64,000 nt of DNA from DATBGO01 sp963840095. Its GTDB lineage: Bacteria; Actinomycetota; Actinomycetes; Streptosporangiales; Streptosporangiaceae. Numbering within the stretch: position 1 is the stretch's first letter; each line of letters opens with the position of its first letter. The DNA lies in contig CAWIXN010000004.1 in the NCBI GenBank assembly GCA_963840095.1, forward strand, positions 543,239-607,238, written 5' to 3'. The position numbers were made by a program, and so were the translations under genes. Below the pieces are notes generated by a model that saw only the letters and a program-made list of their open reading frames with translations, was not told where the DNA came from and did not search any database. Below are positions 34,570 through 43,885 of the stretch, piece after piece.

Positions 34570-35141
34570 GTGGCTACCTCGACGCAACCCAGATTCCCCC
34601 CGCCGAGCATGCGCGGTGGCGGCAGCCCCGCTCCGGGCCTCCGCCGGTTAGCCGCCTGCACTTTTCTTACTGGCAACTTGCTTCCCATCACCGCTAGCTC
34701 CACCGGGGGCGCTGCCGCGTTCCTGCCCAGCGGCCAGTACGTGATCGGCCGGACGGTCGGCGTCGGCAAGCATGACGACGAGGTACAGGTGGAGTACTTC
34801 AACGTCGGCGGCGGCCTCGCCGCGGCCAGCCCGGAATTCCACTACACCGGCACGACCGGGGAAGACGGCGCGAACGCGGTAGCCGTCCAGCCGAACGGCC
34901 AGACCGTGGTCGGCGGCTCGCATTACCTCGCCACCAGTGTCTTCGGGATGGCCAGGGTCAACACCAACGGGAGCCTCGACACGACCTTCGGGACTCGGGC
35001 ACCGTCACCACCGACATCCAGGGTGACGACGGGATCGGCGCACTGGTCATCCAGCCCAACGGCGACATCGTCGCCGCTGGGTCGTCGGAGGACAACAGCA
35101 CCGGCCAGACAGACGTGGCGGTGGCCCGCTACATCGGATGA
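34570..35141 (+). pseudogene. Delta-60-repeat protein, frameshifted
   Basis: Reads AVAVQPNGQTVVGGSHYLAT, then FGMARVNTNGSLDTTFG, the delta-60 repeat found in beta-propeller-like secreted proteins. After a one-base loss near 34996 the next repeat continues in another frame as GALVIQPNGDIVAAGSSEDN and VAVARYIG, with a stop at 35139-35141. A hydrophobic stretch near residues 25-45 may be a damaged signal peptide. Only two to three repeats remain, so it is a remnant of a larger protein or a gene with a sequence error. Confidence 0.6.
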
Positions 35142-35479
35142 CCGCAGCCGGGCGGACCGGTCACTATCTGTTATGGGGTAAGAGGTGAAACCGGCTCGGG
35201 GCCGCCGGGGCGGTCGGCCGTGCTCGTTGCGGTGACTGGTGTGCAGGGGCGCATTGGGGGTACCGCGGCCGGTTCGGCATCCTTCGACGCCTGACGCCGG
35301 GTCAGCACCATCACGCAGCCGAGTAGCCAGCGCACGAGCCGGTAGCGCACCGAGAAGATCACCCGGCGATGATCCCCAGCCCGGCAGACCACCCCAGGCC
35401 ACCCCACCCCAGGCCAGGCCGGGGCAAGGCGAGATCCATTAATCGAGCCCTACAGGGTCGTCGGCAGCGGCCAAGGCCT
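35142..35479. other. Intergenic region
   Basis: About 340 bp with no supported gene; frames here are Arg/Pro-rich shadows. It ends where the 36-bp repeat array begins. Confidence 0.4.
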
Positions 35480-35731
35480 AGCTCGTCACGCTCCTACGTG
35501 CGGTCGGGCCGGCTCAGCTCGTCACGCTCCTGCGTGCGGTCGGGCTCGCTCAGCTCGTCACGCTCCTGCGTGCGGTCGGGCTCGCTCAGCTCGTCACGCT
35601 CCTGCGTGCGGTCGGGCTCGCTCAGCTCATCGCGCTCCTGCGTGCGGTCGGGCTCGCTCAGCTCGTCACGCTCCTGCGTGCGGTCGGGCTGGCTCAGCTC
35701 GTCACGCTCCTGCGTGCGGTCGGGCCCGCCC
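35480..35731 (-). repeat. Seven 36-bp tandem repeats
   Basis: Exactly seven head-to-tail 36-bp units (period boundaries at 35480, 35516, 35552, 35588, 35624, 35660, 35696), beginning AGCTCGTCACGCTCCTGCGT on the plus strand. On the minus strand each unit codes for PDRTQERDELSE. The three central copies 35516-35623 are identical; the outer ones carry point changes. A unit divisible by three and copy differences at the ends fit expansion inside a coding sequence. Confidence 0.92.
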
Positions 35732-35784
35732 AGCACGCCCGTTGCTTCCTCAGCCGGCTCCTGGCCGCCAGTTAGCCTTGCCAT
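35494..35784 (-). CDS. Repeat protein of 12-residue units
   Basis: 96 residues from ATG 35784, which has a strong ribosome site (GAGGAGG, six bases upstream). After a 20-residue leader (MARLTGGQEPAEEATGVLGG) the protein is made of highly charged 12-residue repeats PDRTQERDELSE. It stops when the last copy has a CAG-to-TAG change (PDRT-stop), so the older protein was probably longer. No homologue recognised. The good start, the frame-preserving repeat and the lack of internal stops argue that it is translated. Confidence 0.6.
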   Translation of the reverse strand: MARLTGGQEPAEEATGVLGGPDRTQERDELSQPDRTQERDELSEPDRTQERDELSEPDRTQERDELSEPDRTQERDELSEPDRTQERDELSRPDRT

Positions 35785-36225
35785 CCTGGCCTCCTCGCGC
35801 TGTCTGCTGGATCAAACGATTCCCCTGGCATCACGGCGGAGTGAGCGCGGAGTGAGCAATGCATTGATCACTCCGCCGCCGGCCAGCCGAACTGCCCGGG
35901 GGGTGTGGCGCGTCGTGGAGACACCCGTGCTGAGTGACAATCCGCCCGGGGCCGCGCCCACCCCGGCACAATCATCTTCCACAGCTCGACCGTATACCGC
36001 CGGTCCCAGGTGCGGCCGAAGCCGTCCCGGACCTCTTCGCGAACTGGGTGCGCCTACCCGACCATCGAGCAGCGCCGCCTGGGGCTGGAGGCGCCCAGCC
36101 TGCGGTAGCCCGGCATGTCTGCCGAGCCGTGGGCGGACGCCTGGATGTTGGCATTTGGCGCGATATTCATGATTGGCGCCATGCTGAACTGCCGAACCTA
36201 GAGCAGACGCCCTACTGTTAGGGCT
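35785..36225. other. Intergenic region
   Basis: About 440 bp without a convincing gene. Overlapping frames on both strands lack ribosome sites and motifs. It contains the promoters of the repeat protein (leftward) and of the VOC/enoyl-CoA hydratase pair (rightward). Confidence 0.4.
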
Positions 36226-36945
36226 GTGCTTACCGGACCCCGCCTGCGCCAGGTGGCGGTGGTCGCGCACGACTGCGACCGGGTCGCCGACGCGCTACGC
36301 GGGGCCTTCGGCTGGCAGCAGCCGTTCCGCGATCCGGGGGTGGCAGAGTTCGGCCTGACCAACGCGGTGTTCGCGGTGGGCGACACGTTCGTAGAGGTGG
36401 TGGCGCCCATCCAGCCGGATACCAGCGCCGGCCGGTATCTCGAGCGGCGCGGCGGGGACGGCGGTTACATGGCGATATTCCAGGTTCCGGACCTGGCAGC
36501 GGCCCGCCGCCGGGTCGCCGGGCTCGGAGTGCGGGTGGTCTGGACGGCCGACCTGCCGGACATGGCCAGCATCCACCTCCACCCCGGGGACGTACCCGGG
36601 GCCATCGTGTCTCTGGACTGGGCGGCGCCCGCCGAGTCGTGGAGGTGGGCGGGCCCGTCGTGGACCGGGCAGGTGCCCGGGCATGCTCCCGGCGGCGTGA
36701 CCGGGTTGACGATCGAGGTCAAGGACCCGTCCGCCGCCGCCCAGCGCTGGGCGGCGGTGCTTGGGATCTCCGCGAGCAGCGACGGGAGTACCGCGCTGGT
36801 AGAGCTCTCGGACTCGGGCCAGCGGCTGCGGTTCGGGCCGGCCCGGGCCGGTCAGGGCGAGGGAATCACCACGGTGATCATCGCCGGGCTGCCTGGCGGG
36901 CCGATGGAGATCGGCGGGGTCCGCTTCGCCGGCGAGGAAGGATGA
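36226..36945 (+). CDS. VOC (glyoxalase-fold) protein
   Basis: 239 residues with two vicinal-oxygen-chelate half-domains: LRQVAVVAHDCDRVADALRG...FVEVVAPIQPDTSAGRYLER in the first and VTGLTIEVKDPSAAAQRWA in the second. Metal ligands cannot be assigned with confidence. The stop is one base before the start of the enoyl-CoA hydratase-like gene, so both are made from one transcript and the protein may act on a CoA thioester or a related product. GTG start at 36226. Confidence 0.82.
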   Translation: MLTGPRLRQVAVVAHDCDRVADALRGAFGWQQPFRDPGVAEFGLTNAVFAVGDTFVEVVAPIQPDTSAGRYLERRGGDGGYMAIFQVPDLAAARRRVAGLGVRVVWTADLPDMASIHLHPGDVPGAIVSLDWAAPAESWRWAGPSWTGQVPGHAPGGVTGLTIEVKDPSAAAQRWAAVLGISASSDGSTALVELSDSGQRLRFGPARAGQGEGITTVIIAGLPGGPMEIGGVRFAGEEG

Positions 36946-36946
36946 C

Positions 36947-37777
36947 ATGACCGCGCTCGATACTGGGACCGATGATCTGCTGGCCGAGATCGACGACGGC
37001 GTCGCGGTGATCACCATGAACCGCCCCGACCGGCGAAACGCCCTCTCGGAGGCCATGATGTCGGCCATGGCGGCAGTCCTCGCCCAGGTGGAGAGCGACG
37101 AGGCGGTCGGCGCCGTGGTGCTCACGGGGGCAGCCGGGGCCTTCTGCGCCGGCGGCGACGTCAAGGGCATGGCCGCCCAGCCAGCGGACCGCAGTGGCGA
37201 CGGTGCCACTCGGTCCCTCGACGCTGCCATCCACCGCCAGCGGCTCAGCCAGCGTGCCACCAGCGGTCGCCTGTGGAGCATGCCCAAGCCGACGATCGCC
37301 GCCATCGGCGGACCGGCGGCCGGGGCCGGCCTGTCGCTGGCCTTGGCCTGCGATCTGCGGTACGCGGTGCCGGGGGCCGTGCTGACTACTGCTTTCGCAC
37401 GGGTGGCGTTCTCCGGAGACTATGGCGGCACCTGGTTTCTCACCCGGCTGGTGGGCAGTGGCAAGGCCAAAGAGCTCTACTACTTCTCCGACCGGCTGAG
37501 CGCCGAGGATGCGGAGCGGCTCGGGATCGTCAATGCCATTTTCCCGTTGGCCGACTTCGAGCGGGAGGTCATGGCGCGGGCTCGCCGGCTGGCCGAAGGG
37601 CCGTCGATCGCCTACCGCTACATGAAGGAGAACCTGAACCGGGCCGTGACCGGTGAGCTGGGTGACTGCATGGACCTCGAGGTGACGCACCACGTGCACG
37701 CCGCTCTCACCGAGGATCATCGCGAGGCCACCCAGGCCTTCGTGGACAAGCGCGATCCGCGCTTCCACGGCCGGTAG
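36947..37777 (+). CDS. Enoyl-CoA hydratase/isomerase family protein
   Basis: 276-residue crotonase-fold protein. VAVITMNRPDRRNALSEAMM is the N-terminal strand pair, VVLTGAAGAFCAGGDVKGM is the first oxyanion-hole segment, and KPTIAAIGGPAAGAGLSLAL the second. The region after it (CDLRYAVPGAVLTTAFARVA) has no obvious Glu pair of the classic hydratase, so isomerase, hydrolase or another crotonase activity is possible. ATG start one base after the VOC gene. No regulator seen. Confidence 0.9.
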   Translation: MTALDTGTDDLLAEIDDGVAVITMNRPDRRNALSEAMMSAMAAVLAQVESDEAVGAVVLTGAAGAFCAGGDVKGMAAQPADRSGDGATRSLDAAIHRQRLSQRATSGRLWSMPKPTIAAIGGPAAGAGLSLALACDLRYAVPGAVLTTAFARVAFSGDYGGTWFLTRLVGSGKAKELYYFSDRLSAEDAERLGIVNAIFPLADFEREVMARARRLAEGPSIAYRYMKENLNRAVTGELGDCMDLEVTHHVHAALTEDHREATQAFVDKRDPRFHGR

Positions 37778-37953
37778 TTCCGCCGGTTACCCGACCAGCC
37801 GCCGGGTTCAGAGCCGAAGGTCCCGGCGGCCAGGACGATTGACCGGGGCGAGGCGGAGCCCGGGCGACTTACGCTCCTAATAGAGAGTAAATCGACAGTT
37901 TGGACCCGCAGCGTTCGGCAGCGGCCCGACATGATCTGGAAGAGGGCGGCGCC

Positions 37954-39375
37954 ATGGACCGGCTGAACCCGCTGGACGCCGTATTCATCGATGCGGAGGA
38001 CGAGGACCGGCACACATCGATGGCGGTCGCGTCGGTCGCGGTCTTCGAGGGACCCGCCCCGTCCTACGAGGAGGTTCTGGCTTCCCTGGGGGGGCGTCTG
38101 CCGCTCGTGCCCCGGTACCGGCAGAAGCTCCGCACCGTGCCGTTCCGCCTGGGGCGACCGGTCTGGGTTGAGGACCCGGCCTTTGACATTCGTTACCACA
38201 TCCGCCAGACCGCGGTGGCGGCGCCGGGCGGGGACGAGCAGCTCGCCCAGCTGATAGGGCGGGTGATGTCCCAGCGGCTCGACCGCGATCATCCGCTGTG
38301 GGAGTACTGGATGATCGACGGGCTTGCCCAGGGCCGGTGGGCGCTGATCTCAAAGATCCACCACTGCATGGTCGACGGGGTCTCGTCCACCGACCTGTAC
38401 CGGGTAATCCTCGACTTCACGCCCGAGCCTGGACCGCCCGCCCCCGATAACCGGATCGTGGGTGCCGAGCCGTCTTCGATCCTGCTCGCCGCTCAGGCCG
38501 CGCTGGACATGGCCCTGATCCCGCTTCGCGGAGCCGCGGCGCTGGGCGGTGTGATGACCGATCCAGGCCGCGCCGTCCAGCAGGCAGCCGATACGATCCG
38601 GGCCGCCGCCAAGATGGCGCCGTCTTTGTGGCCTGCCTCTGGGTCGTCCCTGAGCGGGTCCATTGGCCAGCAACGGCGCTACACCTGGGCCCGGACGACG
38701 ATGGACGAGGTCAAGACGATCAAGCGAGAGCTTGGCGGTACCGTGAACGACGTCTTCCTGGCCGCGATCAGCGGCGGCTTCCGGGAGCTCCTGCTGGCCC
38801 GCGGCGAGGAACCTGAACCGCATAAGGTTCCGTCGCTGGTTCCGGTATCCGTCCGGGCCCCGGGTGAGGAGAGCATCTATGAAAACCGGGTGTCGGCGGT
38901 TGTGGCCTATCTCCCGGTCCACGTGGCCGACCCGGTGGAACGGCTCGCGGCGGTGCGGGCGGAGCTGACGGCCCTGAAGGCAAGCAGGGAAGCGATCCTC
39001 GGCGAGGAGCTGGTGACCCTCGGCCGCTACTCGCTGTTCCCGCTGATGTCACAGGGCATCCGGCTCGCGTTCTCGCTGCCTCAGCACGAGATCGTCACGG
39101 TCACCACCAACGTGCCAGGCCCCCGCGAGCCGCTCTACGGACTGGGCCACAGGCTCATTGAGATCATCCCGTACGTGCCCATCGCGACGACGGTCCGCAC
39201 CGGGATCGCGATCTTCACCTACTGCGACAAGGTCGCCTTCGGGGTCACCGGCGACTTTGCCGCCAATCCTGACCTCGAGGTACTGGCTCACGGCATCGAG
39301 CACGGCATGACCGGGCTCCTGGAAGCCGCCAAGCAGCACCGGCGGTCAGCAGCAATCGACAACGGCCAGCTCTGA
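37954..39375 (+). CDS. WS/DGAT-type acyltransferase
   Basis: 473 residues, bifunctional wax ester synthase/diacylglycerol acyltransferase family. The catalytic motif HHxxxDG is KIHHCMVDGVSSTDLYR (about residues 133-149). Other family blocks: MDRLNPLDAVFIDAEDE at the start, DHPLWEYWMIDGL, TVNDVFLAAISGGFR and VTNVPGPREPLYGLG near the C-terminus. Such enzymes make triacylglycerol or wax esters from acyl-CoA. ATG 37954 chosen because it begins the family motif MDRLNPLD; the open frame starts 18 codons earlier. Same strand as the CoA-linked genes before it, but separated by 176 bp. Confidence 0.93.
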   Translation: MDRLNPLDAVFIDAEDEDRHTSMAVASVAVFEGPAPSYEEVLASLGGRLPLVPRYRQKLRTVPFRLGRPVWVEDPAFDIRYHIRQTAVAAPGGDEQLAQLIGRVMSQRLDRDHPLWEYWMIDGLAQGRWALISKIHHCMVDGVSSTDLYRVILDFTPEPGPPAPDNRIVGAEPSSILLAAQAALDMALIPLRGAAALGGVMTDPGRAVQQAADTIRAAAKMAPSLWPASGSSLSGSIGQQRRYTWARTTMDEVKTIKRELGGTVNDVFLAAISGGFRELLLARGEEPEPHKVPSLVPVSVRAPGEESIYENRVSAVVAYLPVHVADPVERLAAVRAELTALKASREAILGEELVTLGRYSLFPLMSQGIRLAFSLPQHEIVTVTTNVPGPREPLYGLGHRLIEIIPYVPIATTVRTGIAIFTYCDKVAFGVTGDFAANPDLEVLAHGIEHGMTGLLEAAKQHRRSAAIDNGQL

Positions 39376-39504
39376 CTCCATCCGGCCCGCGCCGCGCAGC
39401 TGTCCTCGGCCTGGTGCCCTTGGACGCCGTCATCTGTGCCGTCGCCCGCCGCCGATCTCGCTGAGTGCTCAGGCCGGCAGAGCGCACCGGGCTAGGCTGA
39501 AGCG

Positions 39505-40212
39505 GTGGCCGAGGCTGCCCCGTCCCGGACCGCGCTGGTCCGCCGAGCGCGTCGGATTAACCGTGAGCTGGCTGAGCTCTACCCGGATGCCCATGTCGAG
39601 CTGAACTTCTCCGCTCCGCTCGAGTTGCTGGTCGCGACCATACTGGCCGCTCAGACCACGGACCGGGGCGTCAACGTGGTGACGCGCGAGCTGTTCGCGC
39701 GATACCGCACGGCCGCCGACTACGCCTCCGCCGACCGGGCGGAACTGGAGGCGATGATCCACTCCACCGGTTTCTTCCGGGCCAAGGCGAACAGCCTGAT
39801 CGCCCTCGGCCAGGCACTGTGCGACCGCTACGGCGGGGAGGTGCCGGACACCATGAAGGAGCTTGTGACCTTGCCTGGTGTCGGCCGCAAGACCGCGAGC
39901 GTGGTGCTCGGCAATGCCTTCGGCAAGCCAAGCATCACCGTCGACACCCACTTCGCCCGGCTGGCACGCCGGTTTGGCTGGACGGCTCAGACTGACCCGG
40001 ACAAGATCGAGGAGGACGTCGGCGGGCTCTTGCCCAGGCGTGAGTGGACCATGGCGTCCCAGCGGGTGACCTGGCACGGTCGGCGTGTGTGTCATGCGCG
40101 CAGGCCAGCCTGTGGCGCTTGCGGAGTCGCCCGGCTGTGCCCTTCGTTTGGCGAAGGCCCGACCGATGCAAAGATCGCGCGCAAGCTGGTCAAGACTGGG
40201 CCGTTCTCGTAG
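39505..40212 (+). CDS. nth: Endonuclease III (DNA glycosylase/AP lyase)
   Basis: 235 residues, base-excision repair enzyme for oxidised pyrimidines. Helix-hairpin-helix LPGVGRKTASVVLGNAFG with the catalytic Lys, followed by ITVDTHFARLARR with the catalytic Asp. The C-terminal [4Fe-4S] site is complete: C-x6-C-x2-C-x5-C in CHARRPACGACGVARLC. Length is usual for actinobacterial Nth. GTG start at 39505. Single gene. Confidence 0.96.
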   Translation: MAEAAPSRTALVRRARRINRELAELYPDAHVELNFSAPLELLVATILAAQTTDRGVNVVTRELFARYRTAADYASADRAELEAMIHSTGFFRAKANSLIALGQALCDRYGGEVPDTMKELVTLPGVGRKTASVVLGNAFGKPSITVDTHFARLARRFGWTAQTDPDKIEEDVGGLLPRREWTMASQRVTWHGRRVCHARRPACGACGVARLCPSFGEGPTDAKIARKLVKTGPFS

Positions 40213-40273
40213 CCGCTACGGCGCTCGCCGGCCCGCGCTGATCGTGGCATGAACTCGAGGGCGAAACGGAACA

Positions 40274-40489
40274 TCAACGGTCGGCTCGCCCACAGCGAGC
40301 CAGGCACACCAGCCCGAACACCGCGGTCGGCACCGAGCCTTCCACGAGCACCAGCCGGGGGTCACCGCTGACTAGGCCCATGATCGTGCCGACGGCGAGG
40401 CCGGCGATCGTCGCCAGTGACAGCAGGCGGTTGCGGTTGCGGGCGGTCGGACCGGTTCGCCTGCCGAACGTGGTCGCGGCACCGGCCAC
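40274..40489 (-). pseudogene. Membrane protein fragment (VC0807-like)
   Basis: 71 residues containing LLSLATIAGLAVGTIMGLVS and GDPRLVLVEGSVPTAVFGL, which look like one helix pair of VC0807-family membrane proteins (SGDPRxxLxKDSxxTGxxGL). A full protein has about 200 residues and several more helices. No ribosome site is evident. Probably a remnant; a small functional protein is not excluded. Confidence 0.4.
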
Positions 40490-40598
40490 CTTGGTATAGA
40501 AAAAGTAATGAAAGTATCAATAACCGGTCTCGAATCAGGCGCTCGCCGCTGTCGCGGGTAGCCCGTGCCCCGCGCCGGGGGTGTCACGGTTAAGGTGC

Positions 40599-42176
40599 AT
40601 GGGTGGTCTGGAAGCGATCGATATGCGTGACGAAGTGACTGCCGCAAGCCGGCCGGCGGCTGCGCCTTCCCCCCTGGCCGCCAGGGTGCGCGCCGGGCTG
40701 GGCGGCGGGCCTGGCGGCCGTCGGGGCATGCTCCTGGCCGTCGGCGTCATCGCCTTCGGCATCACTATCGGCCTGTATATCTTCTTCGTGGTGACGCATC
40801 CGTTTGGCTGGGCATTTGACCCGGTAGACCTACGCGTCTACCGCGAGGGCGGGGATAGTGTCCGGCACCTCGCTCCGTTTTACAATCCGCATGCCAAGGC
40901 GCCGCTCTACACCTGGCCGCACCACTTCACGCTCAAGTTCACCTACCCTCCGTTTGCCGCCCTGGTCTTCACCGTCCTTTCGTTCCCGACCCTGCAGGTC
41001 ATGGAGAGGCTGTGGGTGGGGGTCAACATCGTGGCCATGCTGGTCGCGCTCTGGGCGACGTTCGGCATCCTCGGATACCGGAACTGGCGGGTCCGCGGCG
41101 GCGCCACGTTGCTGGTGGCGGCGGTGGTGTTCTGGACCGAGCCGGTGCAGCGGGTGCTGTTTCTCGGCCAGATCGAACTGGTGCTGCTCGCGCTGATTCT
41201 GTGGGATCTGAACCAGCCGGATCGCCGATGGTGGAAGGGCGCCGGGATCGGGATCGCGGCGGGGATCAAGCTGGTACCGCTGATCTTCATCCCCTATCTG
41301 CTGCTGACCAGGAGATTCCGACAGGCGGCGGTGGCAGCCGGGACGTTCGCGGCGACGGTCGTGCTGTGCTTCGCCGTGCTGCCTGGTGATTCGGTCAAGT
41401 GGTGGCTGCAGGGGCTGTTCCTGCAGGGTGGTCGCACCGGCTTCGTCGCCTGGGAGGGTAACCAGTCGCTGCGGGCGATCATCACCAGGTTCATGGGCAG
41501 CGTGGCCGCGGCCGGACCGGTCTGGCTGGTAGCGGCGGCACTGACCACGATCATCGGCCTCGGATGCGCCGCCCTGCTCGACCGTTACGGGCACCGGATG
41601 CTCGGGATACTGGCGTGCGCCCTCACCGGGCTGCTCGTGTCGCCGATCAGCTGGGACCATCACTGGGTCTGGATAGTTCCCGGGGTAGCAGTCACTGCCC
41701 ACTATGCGGTCAGGTTCTTCCGCGAGGCGGACCGGGCCAAGGCGGGGCTGGCGCAGGCAGGCCGGGCGCTGGCCGGCCGGGCGCGGATAGCCGGCTGGGC
41801 CGCACTGGGCCTGGGTGCCCTGATCGTGGCCATCTTCGGCGCCTGGCCGGGCCGTCTGTGGGGTCGCCCCAATGACCTTGGCACCTTCTCCAGGGGACTG
41901 ATCTGGGCGCCGCCCAACACCAACCCGGGACTGTATTACAAGCTTGGCGACCGGCCGTGGTATGCCGAATATCACTGGCACGGGACTCAGCTCATCGTCG
42001 GGAACCTGTACGTACTGTCGGGAATCGCGCTGATGGCCCTGCTCGTGGTTATCGCGATCCGCGCGGCTCGATCCGCCCGCCGGCCTGGTGGCCAGGGCGG
42101 CGGTCAGAATCGGGATCGAAGCGTCGGTCAGGAACCGAGTAGCGCCACCTCAGGAGCTCAGACCGGCCATGGCTAG
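40599..42176 (+). CDS. GT87-family membrane mannosyltransferase-like protein
   Basis: About 525 residues, GT-C fold, glycosyltransferase family 87 (polyprenol-phosphate-mannose dependent alpha-mannosyltransferases of actinobacterial glycolipids). The first helix is LLAVGVIAFGITIGLYIFFV. The first periplasmic loop contains the acidic motif DPVDLRVYREGGD, and PISWDHHWVWIVPG is a family block. Ten or more hydrophobic segments and a basic tail. The start is uncertain: ATG 40599 (AAGGTG box) or ATG 40623. Its stop codon lies inside a minisatellite shared with the convergent gene. Confidence 0.85.
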   Translation: MGGLEAIDMRDEVTAASRPAAAPSPLAARVRAGLGGGPGGRRGMLLAVGVIAFGITIGLYIFFVVTHPFGWAFDPVDLRVYREGGDSVRHLAPFYNPHAKAPLYTWPHHFTLKFTYPPFAALVFTVLSFPTLQVMERLWVGVNIVAMLVALWATFGILGYRNWRVRGGATLLVAAVVFWTEPVQRVLFLGQIELVLLALILWDLNQPDRRWWKGAGIGIAAGIKLVPLIFIPYLLLTRRFRQAAVAAGTFAATVVLCFAVLPGDSVKWWLQGLFLQGGRTGFVAWEGNQSLRAIITRFMGSVAAAGPVWLVAAALTTIIGLGCAALLDRYGHRMLGILACALTGLLVSPISWDHHWVWIVPGVAVTAHYAVRFFREADRAKAGLAQAGRALAGRARIAGWAALGLGALIVAIFGAWPGRLWGRPNDLGTFSRGLIWAPPNTNPGLYYKLGDRPWYAEYHWHGTQLIVGNLYVLSGIALMALLVVIAIRAARSARRPGGQGGGQNRDRSVGQEPSSATSGAQTGHG

Positions 42177-42337
42177 GGCAGGACGGCTAGGGCGGGACGG
42201 GGCTAGGGCAAGACGGCTAGGGCAGGACGGGGCTGGGGCAGGACGGGGCTGGGGCAGGACGGGGCTGGGGCAGGACGGGGCTAGGGCAGGACGGGGCTAG
42301 GGCAGGACGGGGCTAGGGCAGGACGGGGCTAGGGCAG
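42171..42337. repeat. 16-bp minisatellite between convergent genes
   Basis: About ten head-to-tail units of GGCTAGGGCAGGACGG, with CTAG/CTGG and other single-base variants. The stop codon of the plus-strand GT87 gene (TAG, 42174-42176) and that of the minus-strand membrane protein (42331-42329) both use the CTAG of a repeat unit. Confidence 0.92.
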
Positions 42338-43885
42338 GGTGGCCAGCTCAGGCTCGCGGGCGACGCTGGGCGGCTCAGCCCGTATCCCCCACCCCCCGCT
42401 CAGGCAGAGCCAGACCAGTATGGCCGTCGCGGCCAGCATCAGCGCCGGCGTCACGTCGTTGAGGATTACCACGTTGATTCTGGTCAGCCACCCCGGCGGC
42501 GGCAACACCGCATTGCCAGGCATGAGACCGATCGTCGCAGCGGTCAGCCGGCCGATGACGAGCCAGTCCAGGCGCGAGAAAGGATAGAGGGCGAGCAGGC
42601 AAACGGCCATCGCGTCATACCAGGGATACTGGTAAGGCCAGATGAACAGCCAGGCGAGGCTGAGCGCCAGCGCGGGCTGCAGGGCAGGCAGGCTGGGCAC
42701 GGCGTCAGGAAGCCACCGCACCATCGCCACTGCGCCGACCGCGAAGCACGCCAGCGCCAGAAGGAAGATCACCTGGCCGCTAGCGGGCAGCCAGTTGAGG
42801 AACTTGAAGAAACTGATGGCGCTGGCGTTGTCACTGCGGCTGAGCAACGCCCTGACAGCGGGCGGGCCAAACCAGAGGTAGCTGGGCACGATGACGGCCA
42901 GCGCACTCAGCGCGCCGACCACCGCAGTCTGCACTGATTTCCGGGAGGCCCAGACAAGCCCCACGCCGAACAGGGCGAATGTGATCTTGAGGTCGGCTGC
43001 CATGCCGATCAGCACGCCTGCGGGTATCGCCCGGCGCCATCCGGGGTCCCGGTCGGAGGGCCGCGAGGCGAAAAAGGCCACGCCGAGGAATCCGACGGCG
43101 GCCGCGAGGCCGTCCAGGTGGCCCCCGTCGACCAGATTCCACAGCAGCAGCGGATTGACGGTCCAGAGCAGGTGGACGCGCATCCGCCGGACCGCATCCG
43201 CCCGCACCAGCCGGTCCAGGGCCAGCGCCACCGCGAGGAACGCGAGCGCATTCCAGAGCTTCAGCCAGAACACGATCCGGGCCATCGACGTACCGCCCAG
43301 CAACGCCGCGCCTGCCTCCTCGACGGTCGCGAGCGGACCGTACAGGGAGACGCGCTTCTCCCACAGGCGCGGCGAGGCGCGTCCGATCGGATCACCCATG
43401 GCACGCAGCTGGAAAGGGGTCATGACGTACGGGGAATGGCCGAGCACGACCATCCTGCCGTAGGCCGCGTAATCGAGCGTGTCGGTGGATCCGGATGGCG
43501 GCACCACGGTCAGCGCGGCCAATGCCACCACCGCGCCGCCGATCATCAGCCTGAGCGGAAGGCGAGCGCCACGGGTCAGGGCGGCCAGGCCGGCCAGAAT
43601 GCCGCCGCCGGCCAGTGCTCCCGCGGTCCACATGACGAAGGTCACCGTCTGCGGCGACAGGCTGATGTCCAGAAGGAACGGCGCGTAAGGCGCGGGCCGG
43701 GGCATCGGAGCCGCGGCCCAGCTGTTCCGCACCGCTGACACGATGATGATGATCAGCAGCGAGGTGCCGATCCCGCCCAGGGCTACCCAGCGCAGGGCCT
43801 GGGTACGGCGATTGGCCACGACCGCTGGAGGGGTCGGCCTAGCGGCCCGCGACGATGCGAGGTCGCCGGTAATGCTGCTAGCCAC
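42329..43885 (-). CDS. Polytopic membrane glycosyltransferase-like protein (GT-C)
   Basis: 518 residues with about 12 hydrophobic segments. STDTLDYAAYGRMVVLGHSP carries acidic residues in the first large extracytoplasmic loop, as in GT-C mannosyltransferases of the MptA/MptB type; NPLLLWNLVDGGHLDGLAAA and WPYQYPWYDAM are further shared blocks. It probably transfers a sugar from a polyprenol-phosphate donor in envelope glycan synthesis; acceptor unknown. GTG start at 43885 without a clear ribosome site. Convergent with the GT87 gene; the two may serve the same pathway. Confidence 0.8.
   Translation of the reverse strand: MASSITGDLASSRAARPTPPAVVANRRTQALRWVALGGIGTSLLIIIIVSAVRNSWAAAPMPRPAPYAPFLLDISLSPQTVTFVMWTAGALAGGGILAGLAALTRGARLPLRLMIGGAVVALAALTVVPPSGSTDTLDYAAYGRMVVLGHSPYVMTPFQLRAMGDPIGRASPRLWEKRVSLYGPLATVEEAGAALLGGTSMARIVFWLKLWNALAFLAVALALDRLVRADAVRRMRVHLLWTVNPLLLWNLVDGGHLDGLAAAVGFLGVAFFASRPSDRDPGWRRAIPAGVLIGMAADLKITFALFGVGLVWASRKSVQTAVVGALSALAVIVPSYLWFGPPAVRALLSRSDNASAISFFKFLNWLPASGQVIFLLALACFAVGAVAMVRWLPDAVPSLPALQPALALSLAWLFIWPYQYPWYDAMAVCLLALYPFSRLDWLVIGRLTAATIGLMPGNAVLPPPGWLTRINVVILNDVTPALMLAATAILVWLCLSGGWGIRAEPPSVAREPELATLP

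Noticed and set aside
35480..35731. CRISPR array
   Set aside because: The 36-bp units are directly adjacent with no spacers, and no cas genes are present; it is a coding tandem repeat.
35369..36172. 267-codon plus-strand frame across the 36-bp repeats
   Set aside because: It is the antisense reading of the repeat gene (SSSRSCVRSGSL repeats) and has no ribosome site; the minus strand has a strong one.
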